This document shows positions 8,738 to 17,258 of a stretch of DNA of 64,000 nucleotides, one piece after another. The position numbers and the translations under genes were made by a program. Within the stretch, counting starts at the first letter, position 1. Each line of letters begins with the position of its first letter. Source of the stretch: Chitinophagaceae bacterium (GTDB lineage: Bacteria > Bacteroidota > Bacteroidia > Chitinophagales > Chitinophagaceae); contig JAFKGR010000007.1 in NCBI GenBank assembly GCA_017307735.1, forward strand, positions 124,001-188,000, in the 5' to 3' direction. The notes below the pieces were generated by a model. The model saw only the letters and a list, made by a program, of their open reading frames with translations. It did not search any database and was not told where the DNA came from.

Positions 8738-9835
8738 ATGAAGAGCAGGAAGCGGTTGCTTTTTCCGGTTTTGATCAATCTGATCCTGATCATTTTTTTC
8801 TTGCTGATTTGCCTTGTTCCATTCATCCGTTCGGGCAGTAGTTGGCTTATTTCTACGCTCGGATTGGGTTTCCCTTATCTACTCGGATTGATGCTGGCCA
8901 TGCTGGTCTATTGGATTTTCAGGTTGAAAAGAAAAGCCGGTCTTTGGATGACGGCTCTCAATTTGTTTGTTCTCATTTTGGGGGTTACACAAATCAGGGC
9001 TTCCATCGGATTTCATTTTTTTTCAAAGAGTGAGACGCTGGAAAAAAAAGGAGATATCAGGGTGATGAGCTGGAATGTAACGGGGTGGGATATTCGTAGC
9101 TGGGATATAAAGAATCATGAAACCTACCAGCCACTGATGTTTGACCTGATAGAACAAATCAATCCCGATGTAATGTTATTCCAGGAATTTTTTAATTGCA
9201 CCAAACCGTCCATGGTGGTTTCTTATGTAAAACTCCTGAGTGAAAGGGGGTATCCATACTATTTTTATTCTCCTCAATCCATTACAGTAAATGGCGCTTT
9301 CCAATCGGGTCTGGCGATATTTTCAAAACATCCAATTTCAGATACGGCTTTTTTTTATCCTAAAAGTTTAGGCCATGCCGAAGGAATCCAATATGGAGAT
9401 ATTGCGATCAATGGCAGGAAATATCGTTTCTTCAATACCCATCTGGAATCAGCGGGGATTGGTGATGACGGTGCAGCATCTTCAGGTGAAGTGGGAGCAG
9501 GGACTTTTTTCAGAAAGTTGCGAAACAGTCATTATGTACGCGAACAGCAGGCACAGGTATTAAAACAAAAATTGAATGAAAGCACACTACCCGTGATTTT
9601 GGGTGGTGATTTTGATGATGTGCCGAATTCTACGGTGTATTTTTTGTTGAGAAAAGGGCTTCAGGATGCGTTCGTAAAAAAAGGTTCGGGATTTGGCCGA
9701 ACCTTCAGATTTATTGCTCCTAATTTGAGGATTGATTATTTATTCTTTTCTAAAAATTTTGAAGTTAATCAGTTTTTTGAGGTTCGCAAAGATTACAGTG
9801 TCCATTATCCAATCGTTGCCGACTTGTCTGATTGA
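8738..9835 (+). CDS. Membrane-anchored endonuclease/exonuclease/phosphatase-like paralogue with substituted catalytic residues
   Basis: The 365-residue product is a paralogue of the preceding gene, with the same three N-terminal membrane segments and overall fold. Several motifs persist: MSWNVTGWD, the Glu of LFQEFFN, the His of THLES, and RIDYLFFSK. Two catalytic positions differ from the upstream copy. GDFND has become GDFDD (Asp293 in place of the catalytic Asn), and SDH has become SVH (Val355 in place of the Asp that orients the catalytic His). In APE1/DNase I-like enzymes both positions are central to catalysis, so this copy may be inactive, regulatory or altered in chemistry. The reading frame is otherwise intact. 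Its 3' end overlaps the convergent hibernation-factor gene by 31 bp. Confidence 0.83.
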   Translation: MKSRKRLLFPVLINLILIIFFLLICLVPFIRSGSSWLISTLGLGFPYLLGLMLAMLVYWIFRLKRKAGLWMTALNLFVLILGVTQIRASIGFHFFSKSETLEKKGDIRVMSWNVTGWDIRSWDIKNHETYQPLMFDLIEQINPDVMLFQEFFNCTKPSMVVSYVKLLSERGYPYYFYSPQSITVNGAFQSGLAIFSKHPISDTAFFYPKSLGHAEGIQYGDIAINGRKYRFFNTHLESAGIGDDGAASSGEVGAGTFFRKLRNSHYVREQQAQVLKQKLNESTLPVILGGDFDDVPNSTVYFLLRKGLQDAFVKKGSGFGRTFRFIAPNLRIDYLFFSKNFEVNQFFEVRKDYSVHYPIVADLSD

Positions 9836-10125
9836 GAGGTTTTGTCTTTTTTGCGCTTGAGGGTCTCCTGAAGAGTTTCTACTGCAATCAGAATGGCCTC
9901 CTGAAATGTAACTGCCGATCTCTTGACAATAAGATCGTTTCCCGGAACCACCAGTCTGATGTCGCATGCTTTATTATCGACATGCTTCCCATCCTGAACT
10001 GAAAGTGTCACTTCAGCGCTCAAAATCCTGTCGTCAAATTTTTCCAGTTTGGAAACTTTTTCGTTCACAAAATCTCTTAAACGATCCTTCGCTGTGAACT
10101 TCAGACATTGAAGATTAATTTTCAT
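9805..10125 (-). CDS. hpf: Ribosome hibernation promoting factor (HPF/RaiA family, short form)
   Basis: This 106-residue protein starts MKINLQCLKFTA and contains LRDFVNEKVSKLEKF, AEVTLSV and DIRLVVPGNDLIVKR, the beta-alpha-beta-beta-beta-alpha layout of the S30AE domain. Such proteins bind the decoding centre of the small ribosomal subunit in stationary phase and block translation. It is a short form: there is no C-terminal dimerisation domain, and the Ser/Lys-rich tail ends at residue 106. The gene is convergent with the preceding one and their coding regions overlap by 31 bp. A tyrosine recombinase and tRNA genes often accompany hpf in Bacteroidota but are not present here. Confidence 0.88.
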   Translation of the reverse strand: MKINLQCLKFTAKDRLRDFVNEKVSKLEKFDDRILSAEVTLSVQDGKHVDNKACDIRLVVPGNDLIVKRSAVTFQEAILIAVETLQETLKRKKDKTSQSDKSATIG

Positions 10126-10333
10126 CTCGATTCATTTTTGATTCGATTGAAAGTTACAACTTATACCTTTAGAAATTCCATGATCAGGCTCATAAAATTA
10201 AATGATCATTATTCCCGTTATTTTATCAGTAAAGGAGAACAGAATATTTCAAAATTAACAGCCTTTGCCGGCCCCAAAGTTTATAAAACGGTTCAAAAGT
10301 GATATTTTTATGCAAATGAAATCCCGTAAGTCC

Positions 10334-10996
10334 ATGAAAAAAATTCCTTTTCTTTTTGTCATTCTTTTTCTGATGGGTGAACATGCTTTTTCCCAATACA
10401 AAAGTTTTAAAATTTCAGCCAGGGGCGATACGATTAACCGTGAAGATATGAAAGGGTTAAAGCAAGGTCCGTGGGTGGTGCATGTGGATCCTTTGAGAGG
10501 TGAACCCGGTTATGAAGAGGAGGGGTATTTTGTTAACAACAGGAAGGAGGGAGAATGGCGCAAATACGATCTGGAAGGTGATTTTATTGCTTTGGAAAAT
10601 TACAAAGGTGGCGACAAAGATGGGAAATCGATGTACTTCACTTCTATGGGTGAGCTTATCAGAGAGGAACACTGGCGTGCGTATGATCCGGCTCAACCCT
10701 ATGATACCATTGCCATTTATGGACAGGATAACAATCAGATTACCGGTTTCAAAATAGTTCGCGCCGAACCTTACAGCGTGAAAGATGGTGACTGGACGTA
10801 TTATGATCCGCAAACCGGACGGATAAGCAAAATTGAAAAATATGACAGAGGGCATCTTGTCTCAGATCAGGCGAACAATGCATTTGTAAGCGACGATCCG
10901 ATGAAGAAAATCAAACCCAAAGAAGTGATCGAATACGAAAAGAAAAACGCCCGCAAGAAAAAAGTAAAAGTCATCGACGGCCGGACAAGTAACTAA
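10334..10996 (+). CDS. Secreted MORN-repeat-variant protein
   Basis: From the ATG at 10334 the product has 220 residues. A secretion signal MKKIPFLFVILFLMGEHAFS is followed by QYKSF, fitting signal peptidase I cleavage. In-frame starts at 10310 and 10316 would add eight or six residues; the TTG at 10265 is unlikely. The mature part has repeated Gly-Trp/Tyr-rich units typical of MORN-variant proteins: GPWVVHVD, GYFVNNRKEGEWRKYD, GGDKDGKSMYF and KDGDWTYYDPQTG. The tail is strongly basic (KKNARKKKVKVI). Such proteins are common in Bacteroidota and mostly uncharacterised. Transcription should end at the strong hairpin just after the stop codon. Confidence 0.75.
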   Translation: MKKIPFLFVILFLMGEHAFSQYKSFKISARGDTINREDMKGLKQGPWVVHVDPLRGEPGYEEEGYFVNNRKEGEWRKYDLEGDFIALENYKGGDKDGKSMYFTSMGELIREEHWRAYDPAQPYDTIAIYGQDNNQITGFKIVRAEPYSVKDGDWTYYDPQTGRISKIEKYDRGHLVSDQANNAFVSDDPMKKIKPKEVIEYEKKNARKKKVKVIDGRTSN

Positions 10997-10997
10997 A

Positions 10998-11038
10998 AAA
11001 AATTAAGGTTGCACTGGTGGTGAGCAACCTTAATTTTT
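10998..11038 (+). terminator. Rho-independent terminator after the MORN-variant gene
   Basis: A perfect 15-bp stem (AAAAATTAAGGTTGC at 10998-11012 paired with 11024-11038) encloses an 11-nt loop. The 3' arm ends in TTAATTTTT, supplying the U-tract, and the hairpin begins two bases after the stop codon. The A-rich 5' arm could let it work in both directions. Confidence 0.9.
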
Positions 11039-11055
11039 GGGGTTTTTCATGGTTT

Positions 11056-11079
11056 GTTTCCCGTTCTTTTCCGGGAAAC
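11056..11079. repeat. Perfect 8-bp inverted repeat downstream of the terminator
   Basis: GTTTCCCG at 11056-11063 pairs with CGGGAAAC at 11072-11079 across an 8-nt pyrimidine-rich loop. It has no U-tract directly behind it, so it is not an obvious second terminator. It could be a protein-binding site or an RNA structure. Confidence 0.5.
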
Positions 11080-11359
11080 CGGATGTTCAGTTTTTCTATT
11101 CAGGATTTTACAACAGGATTCAGTTTTTCTTTTTCAAAACCACCTTAATAAGGCGAAAATAGTGCCAAAAATGATTTTCAATCTAATATTTTATCCTTTA
11201 GTTTCTTACATATATTAATTTCGGTAGATCATTTCATAATCTGGTTCTTTTTGGTGGCTTTTTAGCAAGAAAAGCTTCTTTTAGGTGGCACCGGATTGGG
11301 CATTTTCTTTTTGAAATCTGAATAGTTCCCGGATTCCATGCAGTCGGTATGATAGGGCT

Positions 11360-11367
11360 TATATTTG
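11360..11367 (+). promoter_or_regulatory. Candidate polA -7 box (TATATTTG)
   Basis: TATATTTG matches TAnnTTTG exactly and ends four bases before the polA ATG at 11372. Transcription starting a few bases past the box would give a leaderless or nearly leaderless message. No clear TTG is seen at the -33 distance. Confidence 0.45.
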
Positions 11368-11371
11368 TAAG

Positions 11372-14185
11372 ATGGAAAAAAAGTTGTTTTTGCTGGATGC
11401 CATGGCGCTTATTTTCAGGGCTTATTATTCAATGATCAGGCGTCCTATTGTTACAACAAAAGGAAAAACAACAAATGCCCAATATGGTTTTACAAATACT
11501 TTACTCGAATTAATACATAAAGAAAATCCGACACATCTCGCTGTGGCCTTTGATACATCGGCGCCAACAGCGAGGCATATAGAGTTTGAGAAATATAAGG
11601 CACAACGGCAGGAAGTGCCCGAAGATATTTCCGCTGCAATTCCCGATATAAAAAAAATAATCAAAGGTTTTAATTTTCCTGTGATTGAAATGGATGGCTA
11701 TGAAGCCGATGATATTATCGGGACGCTGGCAAAAAAGGCTGAGAGAGAAGGATACGAGGTCTATATGGTCACACCCGATAAAGATTTCGGGCAATTGGTT
11801 ACTGATAAAGTTTTGATTTATAAACCCGGTTATCAGGGAAGCAGCGTGGAAATTATGGGCAAAAAGGAAGTGTGCGAAAGGTGGAATATCAAAGATGTGA
11901 ATCAGGTAATTGACGTGCTGGGATTAATGGGTGATGCCAGTGATAACATTCCCGGTGTTCCCGGTGTAGGTGAAAAAACGGCTGCCAAATTGCTCTCTGA
12001 ATATGGAACACTTGAGAATGTGCTGGCGAATGCCGATAACATCAAAGGAGCTTTGGGAAATAAAATCAGGGAGGGAAAAGAACTCGCTCTCCTGAGTAAA
12101 AAACTGGCAACCATAGTAACCGATGTCCCCTGTGAATTCAATGAAGACGACTTTAAAGTGGGCAAGATTGACAGACAGAAATTAAATGAAATTTTTACCG
12201 AGCTGGAGTTTAAATCTTTGGGCAAAAGAGTGTTGGGAGAGGAGTACAGTGTATTTGAAGCAGCCCCCGCTGCTGGTATGGTGCAGGCCGAACTTTTCAG
12301 TAAGGAAGAAGATAAACCATCCGCTCCGTCGGAAAATTCAATAAAAACGGAGGGGCTCGTTGCGGAAAAAAACATCAACAACACACCTCATCGTTATCAT
12401 CTTGTTCAGGGAGAAGATGCGATAAAAAAACTGGTATCTGATCTTTTAAAACATAACGAGATTTCTTTTGATACAGAAACTACCGGATTGGATGTGAATA
12501 ATGCGGAATTGGTCGGAATGAGTTTTTGTGTAAAACCTCACGAAGCCTTTTACATACCGGTTCCGCAGGATCACAAAAAAGTATTGGAGATCCTGAAAGA
12601 ATTCAAACCTCTCTTTGATGATAAATCCAAATTCTGGGTGGGCCAGAATTTAAAATATGACTTGCTGCTGCTCAAATGGTATGGATTGGATTTGCATGGA
12701 AAAATGTTTGATACCATGCTTGCCCATTATGTAATTGAAAGCGAGGGCAGGCGCAACATGGATTTGCTGAGTGCACAATACCTCGGTTATGTTCCGGTTT
12801 CCATAACTGAACTTATTGGCAAACGGGGAAAGGGACAGGGGAATATGAAAGATGTTCCTGTTGAAAAAATAAAAGAATATGCTGCCGAAGATGCCGATGT
12901 AACGTTGCAACTGAAACGCGCTTTCGAACCTCTCCTTAAAGAAAAAGGAGTGGAATTTGTTTTTGAAAATATTGAGATGCCTCTCATAAAAGTCCTGCGC
13001 GATATGGAGTTTGAGGGGGTACAGATTGATGTTCCCTTTTTGAAATCTTATTCGAAGCAACTGGAAGCGGAGGCAAAAGAAACGGAAAAGAAGGTTTTTG
13101 AACAAACGGGTGCCAGGTTCAATCTTTCTTCGCCAAGGCAGGTTGGAGAAGTGTTGTTTGAGAAATTACAACTCGGGGAAAATGTGAAAAAAACACGCAG
13201 TGGCCAATATGCAACCGGAGAAGATATTTTGACAAAACTTGCAAAAGATCATCCGGTGGTGCAGGAGATTTTGGATTACCGTGAACTCACCAAACTACGG
13301 TCAACTTATGTGGATGCTTTGCCCGAACTGATCAATAAAAAAACTTCGCGTGTGCATACCAGTTATGGACAGGCGATTGCTGTTACCGGAAGGTTGAGCA
13401 GCAATAACCCGAACCTGCAGAATATTCCGGTCAGGACGGATAGAGGAAGGGAAATCAGAAAGGCATTTATCCCCAGGGACAAAGACCATGTGATCGTATC
13501 GGCCGATTATTCCCAGGTGGAATTGCGGATAGTGGCAGCAGTGAGCGGAGATCCCACGATGATCAGGTTTTTTAAAGACGGAAAAGATATTCATGCTGCT
13601 ACTGCCTCCAAAGTTTTCAATGTACCTGAAGAAGAAGTAACCCGTGAAATGCGGCGGCGCGCCAAGAGTGTGAACTTTGGAATTATTTATGGACAGACGG
13701 CTTTTGGCTTGTCTGAAAATATCAATGTCAGCCGGTCAGAAGCCAAAGAAATTATTGATGCATACAAAAGAGAATTTTCCCACATTCAGCAATATATGGA
13801 TGATACAATTGCTTTTTGCAGGGAAAATGGATATGTGCAAACTCTTCTTGGCAGGAGGAGATGGCTCAGGGATATCAATTCGCGCAACTGGACAGTGAGG
13901 GGATTTGCCGAACGGAATGCAATTAATTCTCCGATTCAGGGATCTGCTGCGGATATGATCAAACTGGCAATGATCCGCGTAGCAAAAGTCCTGGAAGAAA
14001 AACATCTGAAAAGTAAAATGATTTTACAGGTGCATGATGAACTCGTTTTTGATGCTTTCAGGGATGAAGTACCCATTCTGAAACCGCTGATTCTGGATGC
14101 CATGTCCAATGCGATGCCCTTGCCCAATGATGTTCCGGTTGTTGCAGAAATAGGGGTAGGTGACAATTGGCTGGAAGCACATTAA
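11372..14185 (+). CDS. polA: DNA polymerase I
   Basis: The 937-residue protein has all three DNA polymerase I domains. The 5'-3' flap nuclease (residues 1-~290) shows MEKKLFLLDAMALIFRAYY, DGYEADDIIGT and the helix-hairpin-helix GVPGVGEKTAAKLL. The 3'-5' proofreading domain (~340-530) keeps its metal ligands Asp367 and Glu369 in SFDTETTG, with the later NLKYDLLLL and YAAEDADVTLQL motifs, so proofreading is probably active. The polymerase domain (~560-937) shows SADYSQVELRI (Asp712), RRRAKSVNFGIIYG and QVHDELVF (Asp889). Its role is Okazaki fragment processing and repair synthesis. Its stop overlaps the stop of the convergent methyltransferase gene by four bases. Confidence 0.97.
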   Translation: MEKKLFLLDAMALIFRAYYSMIRRPIVTTKGKTTNAQYGFTNTLLELIHKENPTHLAVAFDTSAPTARHIEFEKYKAQRQEVPEDISAAIPDIKKIIKGFNFPVIEMDGYEADDIIGTLAKKAEREGYEVYMVTPDKDFGQLVTDKVLIYKPGYQGSSVEIMGKKEVCERWNIKDVNQVIDVLGLMGDASDNIPGVPGVGEKTAAKLLSEYGTLENVLANADNIKGALGNKIREGKELALLSKKLATIVTDVPCEFNEDDFKVGKIDRQKLNEIFTELEFKSLGKRVLGEEYSVFEAAPAAGMVQAELFSKEEDKPSAPSENSIKTEGLVAEKNINNTPHRYHLVQGEDAIKKLVSDLLKHNEISFDTETTGLDVNNAELVGMSFCVKPHEAFYIPVPQDHKKVLEILKEFKPLFDDKSKFWVGQNLKYDLLLLKWYGLDLHGKMFDTMLAHYVIESEGRRNMDLLSAQYLGYVPVSITELIGKRGKGQGNMKDVPVEKIKEYAAEDADVTLQLKRAFEPLLKEKGVEFVFENIEMPLIKVLRDMEFEGVQIDVPFLKSYSKQLEAEAKETEKKVFEQTGARFNLSSPRQVGEVLFEKLQLGENVKKTRSGQYATGEDILTKLAKDHPVVQEILDYRELTKLRSTYVDALPELINKKTSRVHTSYGQAIAVTGRLSSNNPNLQNIPVRTDRGREIRKAFIPRDKDHVIVSADYSQVELRIVAAVSGDPTMIRFFKDGKDIHAATASKVFNVPEEEVTREMRRRAKSVNFGIIYGQTAFGLSENINVSRSEAKEIIDAYKREFSHIQQYMDDTIAFCRENGYVQTLLGRRRWLRDINSRNWTVRGFAERNAINSPIQGSAADMIKLAMIRVAKVLEEKHLKSKMILQVHDELVFDAFRDEVPILKPLILDAMSNAMPLPNDVPVVAEIGVGDNWLEAH

Positions 14186-15228
14186 GTCTTTTGCTCTCTG
14201 ATTTTTATTTTCGATGATGTTTCCTCCAATCTGCGGCTGGCTATTTTGAAATAATCTTTATCAGTTTCGTATCCGGTAAAATTCCTTTTTAATTCCAACG
14301 CTGCAATTCCTGTGCTCCCGCTTCCCATAAAGGGATCCAGGATATGTTGATCTTCCCACGTCAGCAGTTTCACAAGATGATGCATTAATTCAACCGGCTT
14401 CAGCGTAGGATGATTGTTGAATTCTTCTGCATGCTGGCGGACTTTGGGAACCAGGAAAAATTTATCATATCCATCGTTGAAAGCATCGGTACGAATGAGA
14501 TTGGATGCAACCCTTCCTTTGGGGTGTGGATTGTGGCCCACTTTTCCTTCTCCTTTTTCATAAGGGATGCGTGTGTTTTCAATATTCAAAGCGCCTGTTC
14601 CGTAATGAATCACATTTTGTGCAACGGAATAGTTTTTTGCAACAGGTTTTTGCACAAGGATGATCGGCTCATAAGCCGGTTTTAATCCAAGCCCGCTCCC
14701 TTTATAATGGACACCTAAAGTTGATGAAGGCTCTCTTTTATGTTTTGTGTTTTTGTTTATTGTATAAGACGGCGCGCCGTCTTTTTTATATCCCTGCACA
14801 TATTTGTATTCGCCGGTTTTTTTGCTTTCTACTCCCAGCTCTTTGTCAATATCTAGCGCTACATCGCGGCTCTTGGGCATCCCGTTGAGATACGACCAGA
14901 ACATGACATCTCTGATAATAAATCCACAGTTTTCAAGATCAAGCATTAGGTGATGCATTAACCGAACAGAAGAAAAAACAGCGCCAAAAGCACCGGGTTT
15001 CAAACATCTGATGGCATCTTTCCATATTTTTTTATCAGGTAAATTTTTGTCCCAGTGATTGTTTTGAAACGAAATTCCATACGGCGGATCAGTAATTAAA
15101 CTGTCTATAGAATTTTTTTTCAGTTCTGGTAAACCGTAGCAACTTTTATTAAAAATGGAATAAGATTTCATAATCCGGGAATTCATTTTTTCCTTCGGGG
15201 CAATCTCAAAAATAAGATGGTTTTTCAT
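14182..15228 (-). CDS. Site-specific DNA methyltransferase, beta class (N4/N6 amino methylation)
   Basis: The 348-residue protein has the circular order of a beta-class amino-methyltransferase. The catalytic motif IV DPPYG (residues 47-51) comes first, then a long central region that should hold the target recognition domain. HPTLKPVELMHHLV and the SAM-binding motif I DPFMGSGSTG are at the C-terminal end. A beta-class enzyme with DPPY may methylate adenine N6 or cytosine N4; the sequence does not settle which. It starts six bases after the endonuclease gene and is clearly its partner. Several in-frame Met codons near the start (residues 15 and 20) leave the exact N-terminus uncertain. Confidence 0.88.
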   Translation of the reverse strand: MKNHLIFEIAPKEKMNSRIMKSYSIFNKSCYGLPELKKNSIDSLITDPPYGISFQNNHWDKNLPDKKIWKDAIRCLKPGAFGAVFSSVRLMHHLMLDLENCGFIIRDVMFWSYLNGMPKSRDVALDIDKELGVESKKTGEYKYVQGYKKDGAPSYTINKNTKHKREPSSTLGVHYKGSGLGLKPAYEPIILVQKPVAKNYSVAQNVIHYGTGALNIENTRIPYEKGEGKVGHNPHPKGRVASNLIRTDAFNDGYDKFFLVPKVRQHAEEFNNHPTLKPVELMHHLVKLLTWEDQHILDPFMGSGSTGIAALELKRNFTGYETDKDYFKIASRRLEETSSKIKIREQKT

Positions 15229-15234
15229 CAGATT

Positions 15235-15927
15235 TCAATGCGAATAGATAAAACCGTTTTCATTAGTCCCTGTAATGTTGTTGTTTTTTATTTTTCCCGA
15301 AATGATTTCCGATTTAAAATGATCAAAATATTTCTCTGTATAAACTCCAAATCCATTTTTCAGAAACCGCAGTGAATTAAATCTTCCTTCTTTCAGGGAG
15401 TAGGGAAGGTTTACATGAATACCTTCTGTTTTTTCCACATTTTTAAAAGCTGACTTATAATTTCTGAAATGCCAGGCTCTCGGCGTATCCACAAAAATAT
15501 GAATGTTGAAAAGGTTGCCGCAATATTTTATTTGAAAATCCACTCCCTGCTGGTCGAGGATGGGGTTTCGGTAAACATTTTCTTTGGTAAACAGGATGGA
15601 TGATAGAAGAAAAGCATGATATTCTGTAAGGAAGCCGAATTGGGTTCTGTAGAGCCTTGCCCTTAGCCCGTCTGAAAAGGATTCATGTGAAGAAAAAGAA
15701 AATTGATTCTTGATCCTGTCTTTGAACAATGCAAAATAATGATCGAAAAATTCCTGAAATGACAACCATTTTTCTTTGACAAAGTAAAGTTCATGAAGCA
15801 GGTTCGATGGGTTGAGATTTCCCTTTAAATCCATTTCTACATTTTTGATTTTAAAAAGATCAGGATGCAGTACCAGATTTCCCAGAAAGGATTCAAATTT
15901 TTCTAATGTTGTTTTATTATACTCCAA
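15235..15927 (-). CDS. TaqI-like type II restriction endonuclease (putative)
   Basis: The 230-residue product resembles TaqI as I recall its sequence. Shared blocks are EFFDH (residues 59-63), an L-x-ARLYRT block (RARLYRT, 89-95), LDQQGVD with Asp125 and Asp130, and LPYSL further on, in the same order and similar spacing. TaqI-family enzymes are Mg-dependent PD-(D/E)XK nucleases. In TaqI an I-x-I-Lys-Lys segment follows the GID motif; the aligned segment here is IHIFV (142-146), so the expected lysine is missing. The gene is immediately upstream of the methyltransferase, supporting a restriction-modification pair. Unlike M.TaqI (gamma class, as I recall), the partner here is beta class, so the target may differ from TCGA. 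Family assignment is from memory and needs a profile search. Confidence 0.68.
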   Translation of the reverse strand: MEYNKTTLEKFESFLGNLVLHPDLFKIKNVEMDLKGNLNPSNLLHELYFVKEKWLSFQEFFDHYFALFKDRIKNQFSFSSHESFSDGLRARLYRTQFGFLTEYHAFLLSSILFTKENVYRNPILDQQGVDFQIKYCGNLFNIHIFVDTPRAWHFRNYKSAFKNVEKTEGIHVNLPYSLKEGRFNSLRFLKNGFGVYTEKYFDHFKSEIISGKIKNNNITGTNENGFIYSH

Positions 15928-16051
15928 GCAGAGAAATTGAAAAATGATTGAGAATTGTTCACCCGAATATAATTCTTAACCAAATTAAACCGTCGTCGCA
16001 ATTACCGGAATTGAGTTTTGTATTTTCAGAAGCCTGGTTAGGTTTTTTGTC

Positions 16052-16477
16052 TTAAACTACTTTTTTCTTTGAAGAGATCAGGTAATCAAGTGAAAACTTT
16101 CCTGCACCTGTAAAGAATATGAGCAAAAAGAAAGACATATAAAGGAGAGGCAATTCTTTATGGCCGAAAGGATCGTTGCCATGAACATAAAGTACAATAA
16201 CAAGCATCTCCAATACGATGGGAATGGCGGCATAGCGGGCTGCGAATCCAATCAATACAAACAACGCACACACGAATTCAGCAAGCATGGCAATGGTCAA
16301 TGAAATTCCCTGCGTCATTCCGAACACTTCAGCAAATTGAATTTCATCGCCGGATAACAGCTTCATCAGTTTTGGGAAACCATGTGTAAACAAAAGAATA
16401 CAAACAATGACCCTGATCGCCAGCAATCCAAAATCTCTTGCACCAACTGAAGTGTATGGGTTGAACAGTTTTCTCAT
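16052..16477 (-). CDS. DoxX family membrane protein
   Basis: This 141-residue protein has four hydrophobic segments and the DoxX layout. It starts RDFGLLAIRVIVCILLFTHG, continues with HGFPKL and FAEVFGMTQGISLT, and ends with FFLLIFFTGAGKFSLDYLI. DoxX-like proteins are small inner-membrane proteins linked to redox and thiol stress, without one established reaction. It lies nine bases downstream of the yceI-like gene on the same strand, so the two form an operon. A DoxX partner next to a YceI protein is a recurrent pairing in Bacteroidota. Confidence 0.88.
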   Translation of the reverse strand: MRKLFNPYTSVGARDFGLLAIRVIVCILLFTHGFPKLMKLLSGDEIQFAEVFGMTQGISLTIAMLAEFVCALFVLIGFAARYAAIPIVLEMLVIVLYVHGNDPFGHKELPLLYMSFFLLIFFTGAGKFSLDYLISSKKKVV

Positions 16478-16486
16478 GGTATGAAT

Positions 16487-17062
16487 TTATTTAGTGAATT
16501 CGCCGTCTGCCAGAATTCTCACCTCATTTCCGATTAATGCATCAGGAAAATTTGTTCCAATATTAAAATCTGAACGGTTCAAGGTTCCCCTCAAACTGAA
16601 GGCTGCTGTTATTTTATTGCTCTTTGGATCTTTTACCGTGCCACGATATCTCAAATCCATTGTGACAGGCCTGGTCACTCCATGCATTGTCAGGTTACCG
16701 TGCAACTTATACCGGTCTTCACCTACGGAGGTAATGCGGGTGCTCTTAAATGAAATTTCAGGATATTTTATGGCATCAAAAAAGTCTGCACTTTTCAAAT
16801 GGCTGTCTCTTTCGGGAACCCTTGTGTCGATTGAATTTGTATTTGCCGTGAGTTCGAAAACAGCATCGCTGAAATTGGGTTTGGCAGCTCTGATGGTTAC
16901 TTCAAAATCTTTGAAATATCCGGTGATATCATTGATTCCGATGTGGGTAACGGTGAAACCGATTTGCGAATTGGGCACAACTGCTTTCCAGATTTGTGCA
17001 TTGACTTTCGAAAATGAGGAGAATAAAAACGTTACAAAAACAAGTAACAGCACCTTTTTCAT
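16487..17062 (-). CDS. YceI family periplasmic lipid-binding protein
   Basis: The 191-residue protein has a signal peptide (MKKVLLLVFVTFLFSSFSKVNA) and one YceI domain. Family landmarks are IGFTVTHIGINDITGYF, AKPNFSDAVFELTANTNSIDT, RDSHLKSADFFDA, YPEISFKSTRI, LTMHGVTRPVTMD, and a final FNIGTNFPDALIGNEVRI-type strand. YceI proteins form a lipocalin-like barrel that holds an isoprenoid, such as a quinone precursor, in the periplasm. It is first in an operon with doxX. An exact TAGTTTTG box lies just upstream. Confidence 0.93.
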   Translation of the reverse strand: MKKVLLLVFVTFLFSSFSKVNAQIWKAVVPNSQIGFTVTHIGINDITGYFKDFEVTIRAAKPNFSDAVFELTANTNSIDTRVPERDSHLKSADFFDAIKYPEISFKSTRITSVGEDRYKLHGNLTMHGVTRPVTMDLRYRGTVKDPKSNKITAAFSLRGTLNRSDFNIGTNFPDALIGNEVRILADGEFTK

Positions 17063-17082
17063 TTCTGCAAATTATCTGCCGG

Positions 17083-17090
17083 CAAAACTA
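17083..17090 (-). promoter_or_regulatory. Candidate -7 box (TAGTTTTG) of the yceI-doxX operon
   Basis: On the minus strand the sequence is TAGTTTTG, an exact TAnnTTTG match, ending 20 bp before the ATG at 17062. The -33 TTG is not evident at the usual spacing. Confidence 0.45.
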
Positions 17091-17258
17091 AATTCTATCT
17101 CAAACTTTTGTTTTATTTAAATCAGGCTGAATGGGTAAAGTAATGTTATAATTCCTGTCAGATATGTGCGTCTGTTTTAATACGTCGAGTAAACAAAAAA
17201 CTTCCTGCTCGTGAATAGCCGGGTTTCGATTTTACCAAACTATATAAATGTTCTGTTG

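Larger units (their letters stand above)
10997..11371. other. Intergenic region before polA
   Basis: The 375 bp gap contains a strong terminator (10998-11038), a second perfect inverted repeat (11056-11079) and, at its end, a -7-type box next to the polA ATG. Between about 11100 and 11340 there is AT-rich DNA with no coding frame of note. Confidence 0.6.

Noticed and set aside
10265..10333. TTG start giving a longer MORN-variant protein
   Set aside because: It would put 23 residues, including several charged ones, before the signal peptide; ATG codons at 10310-10334 fit better.
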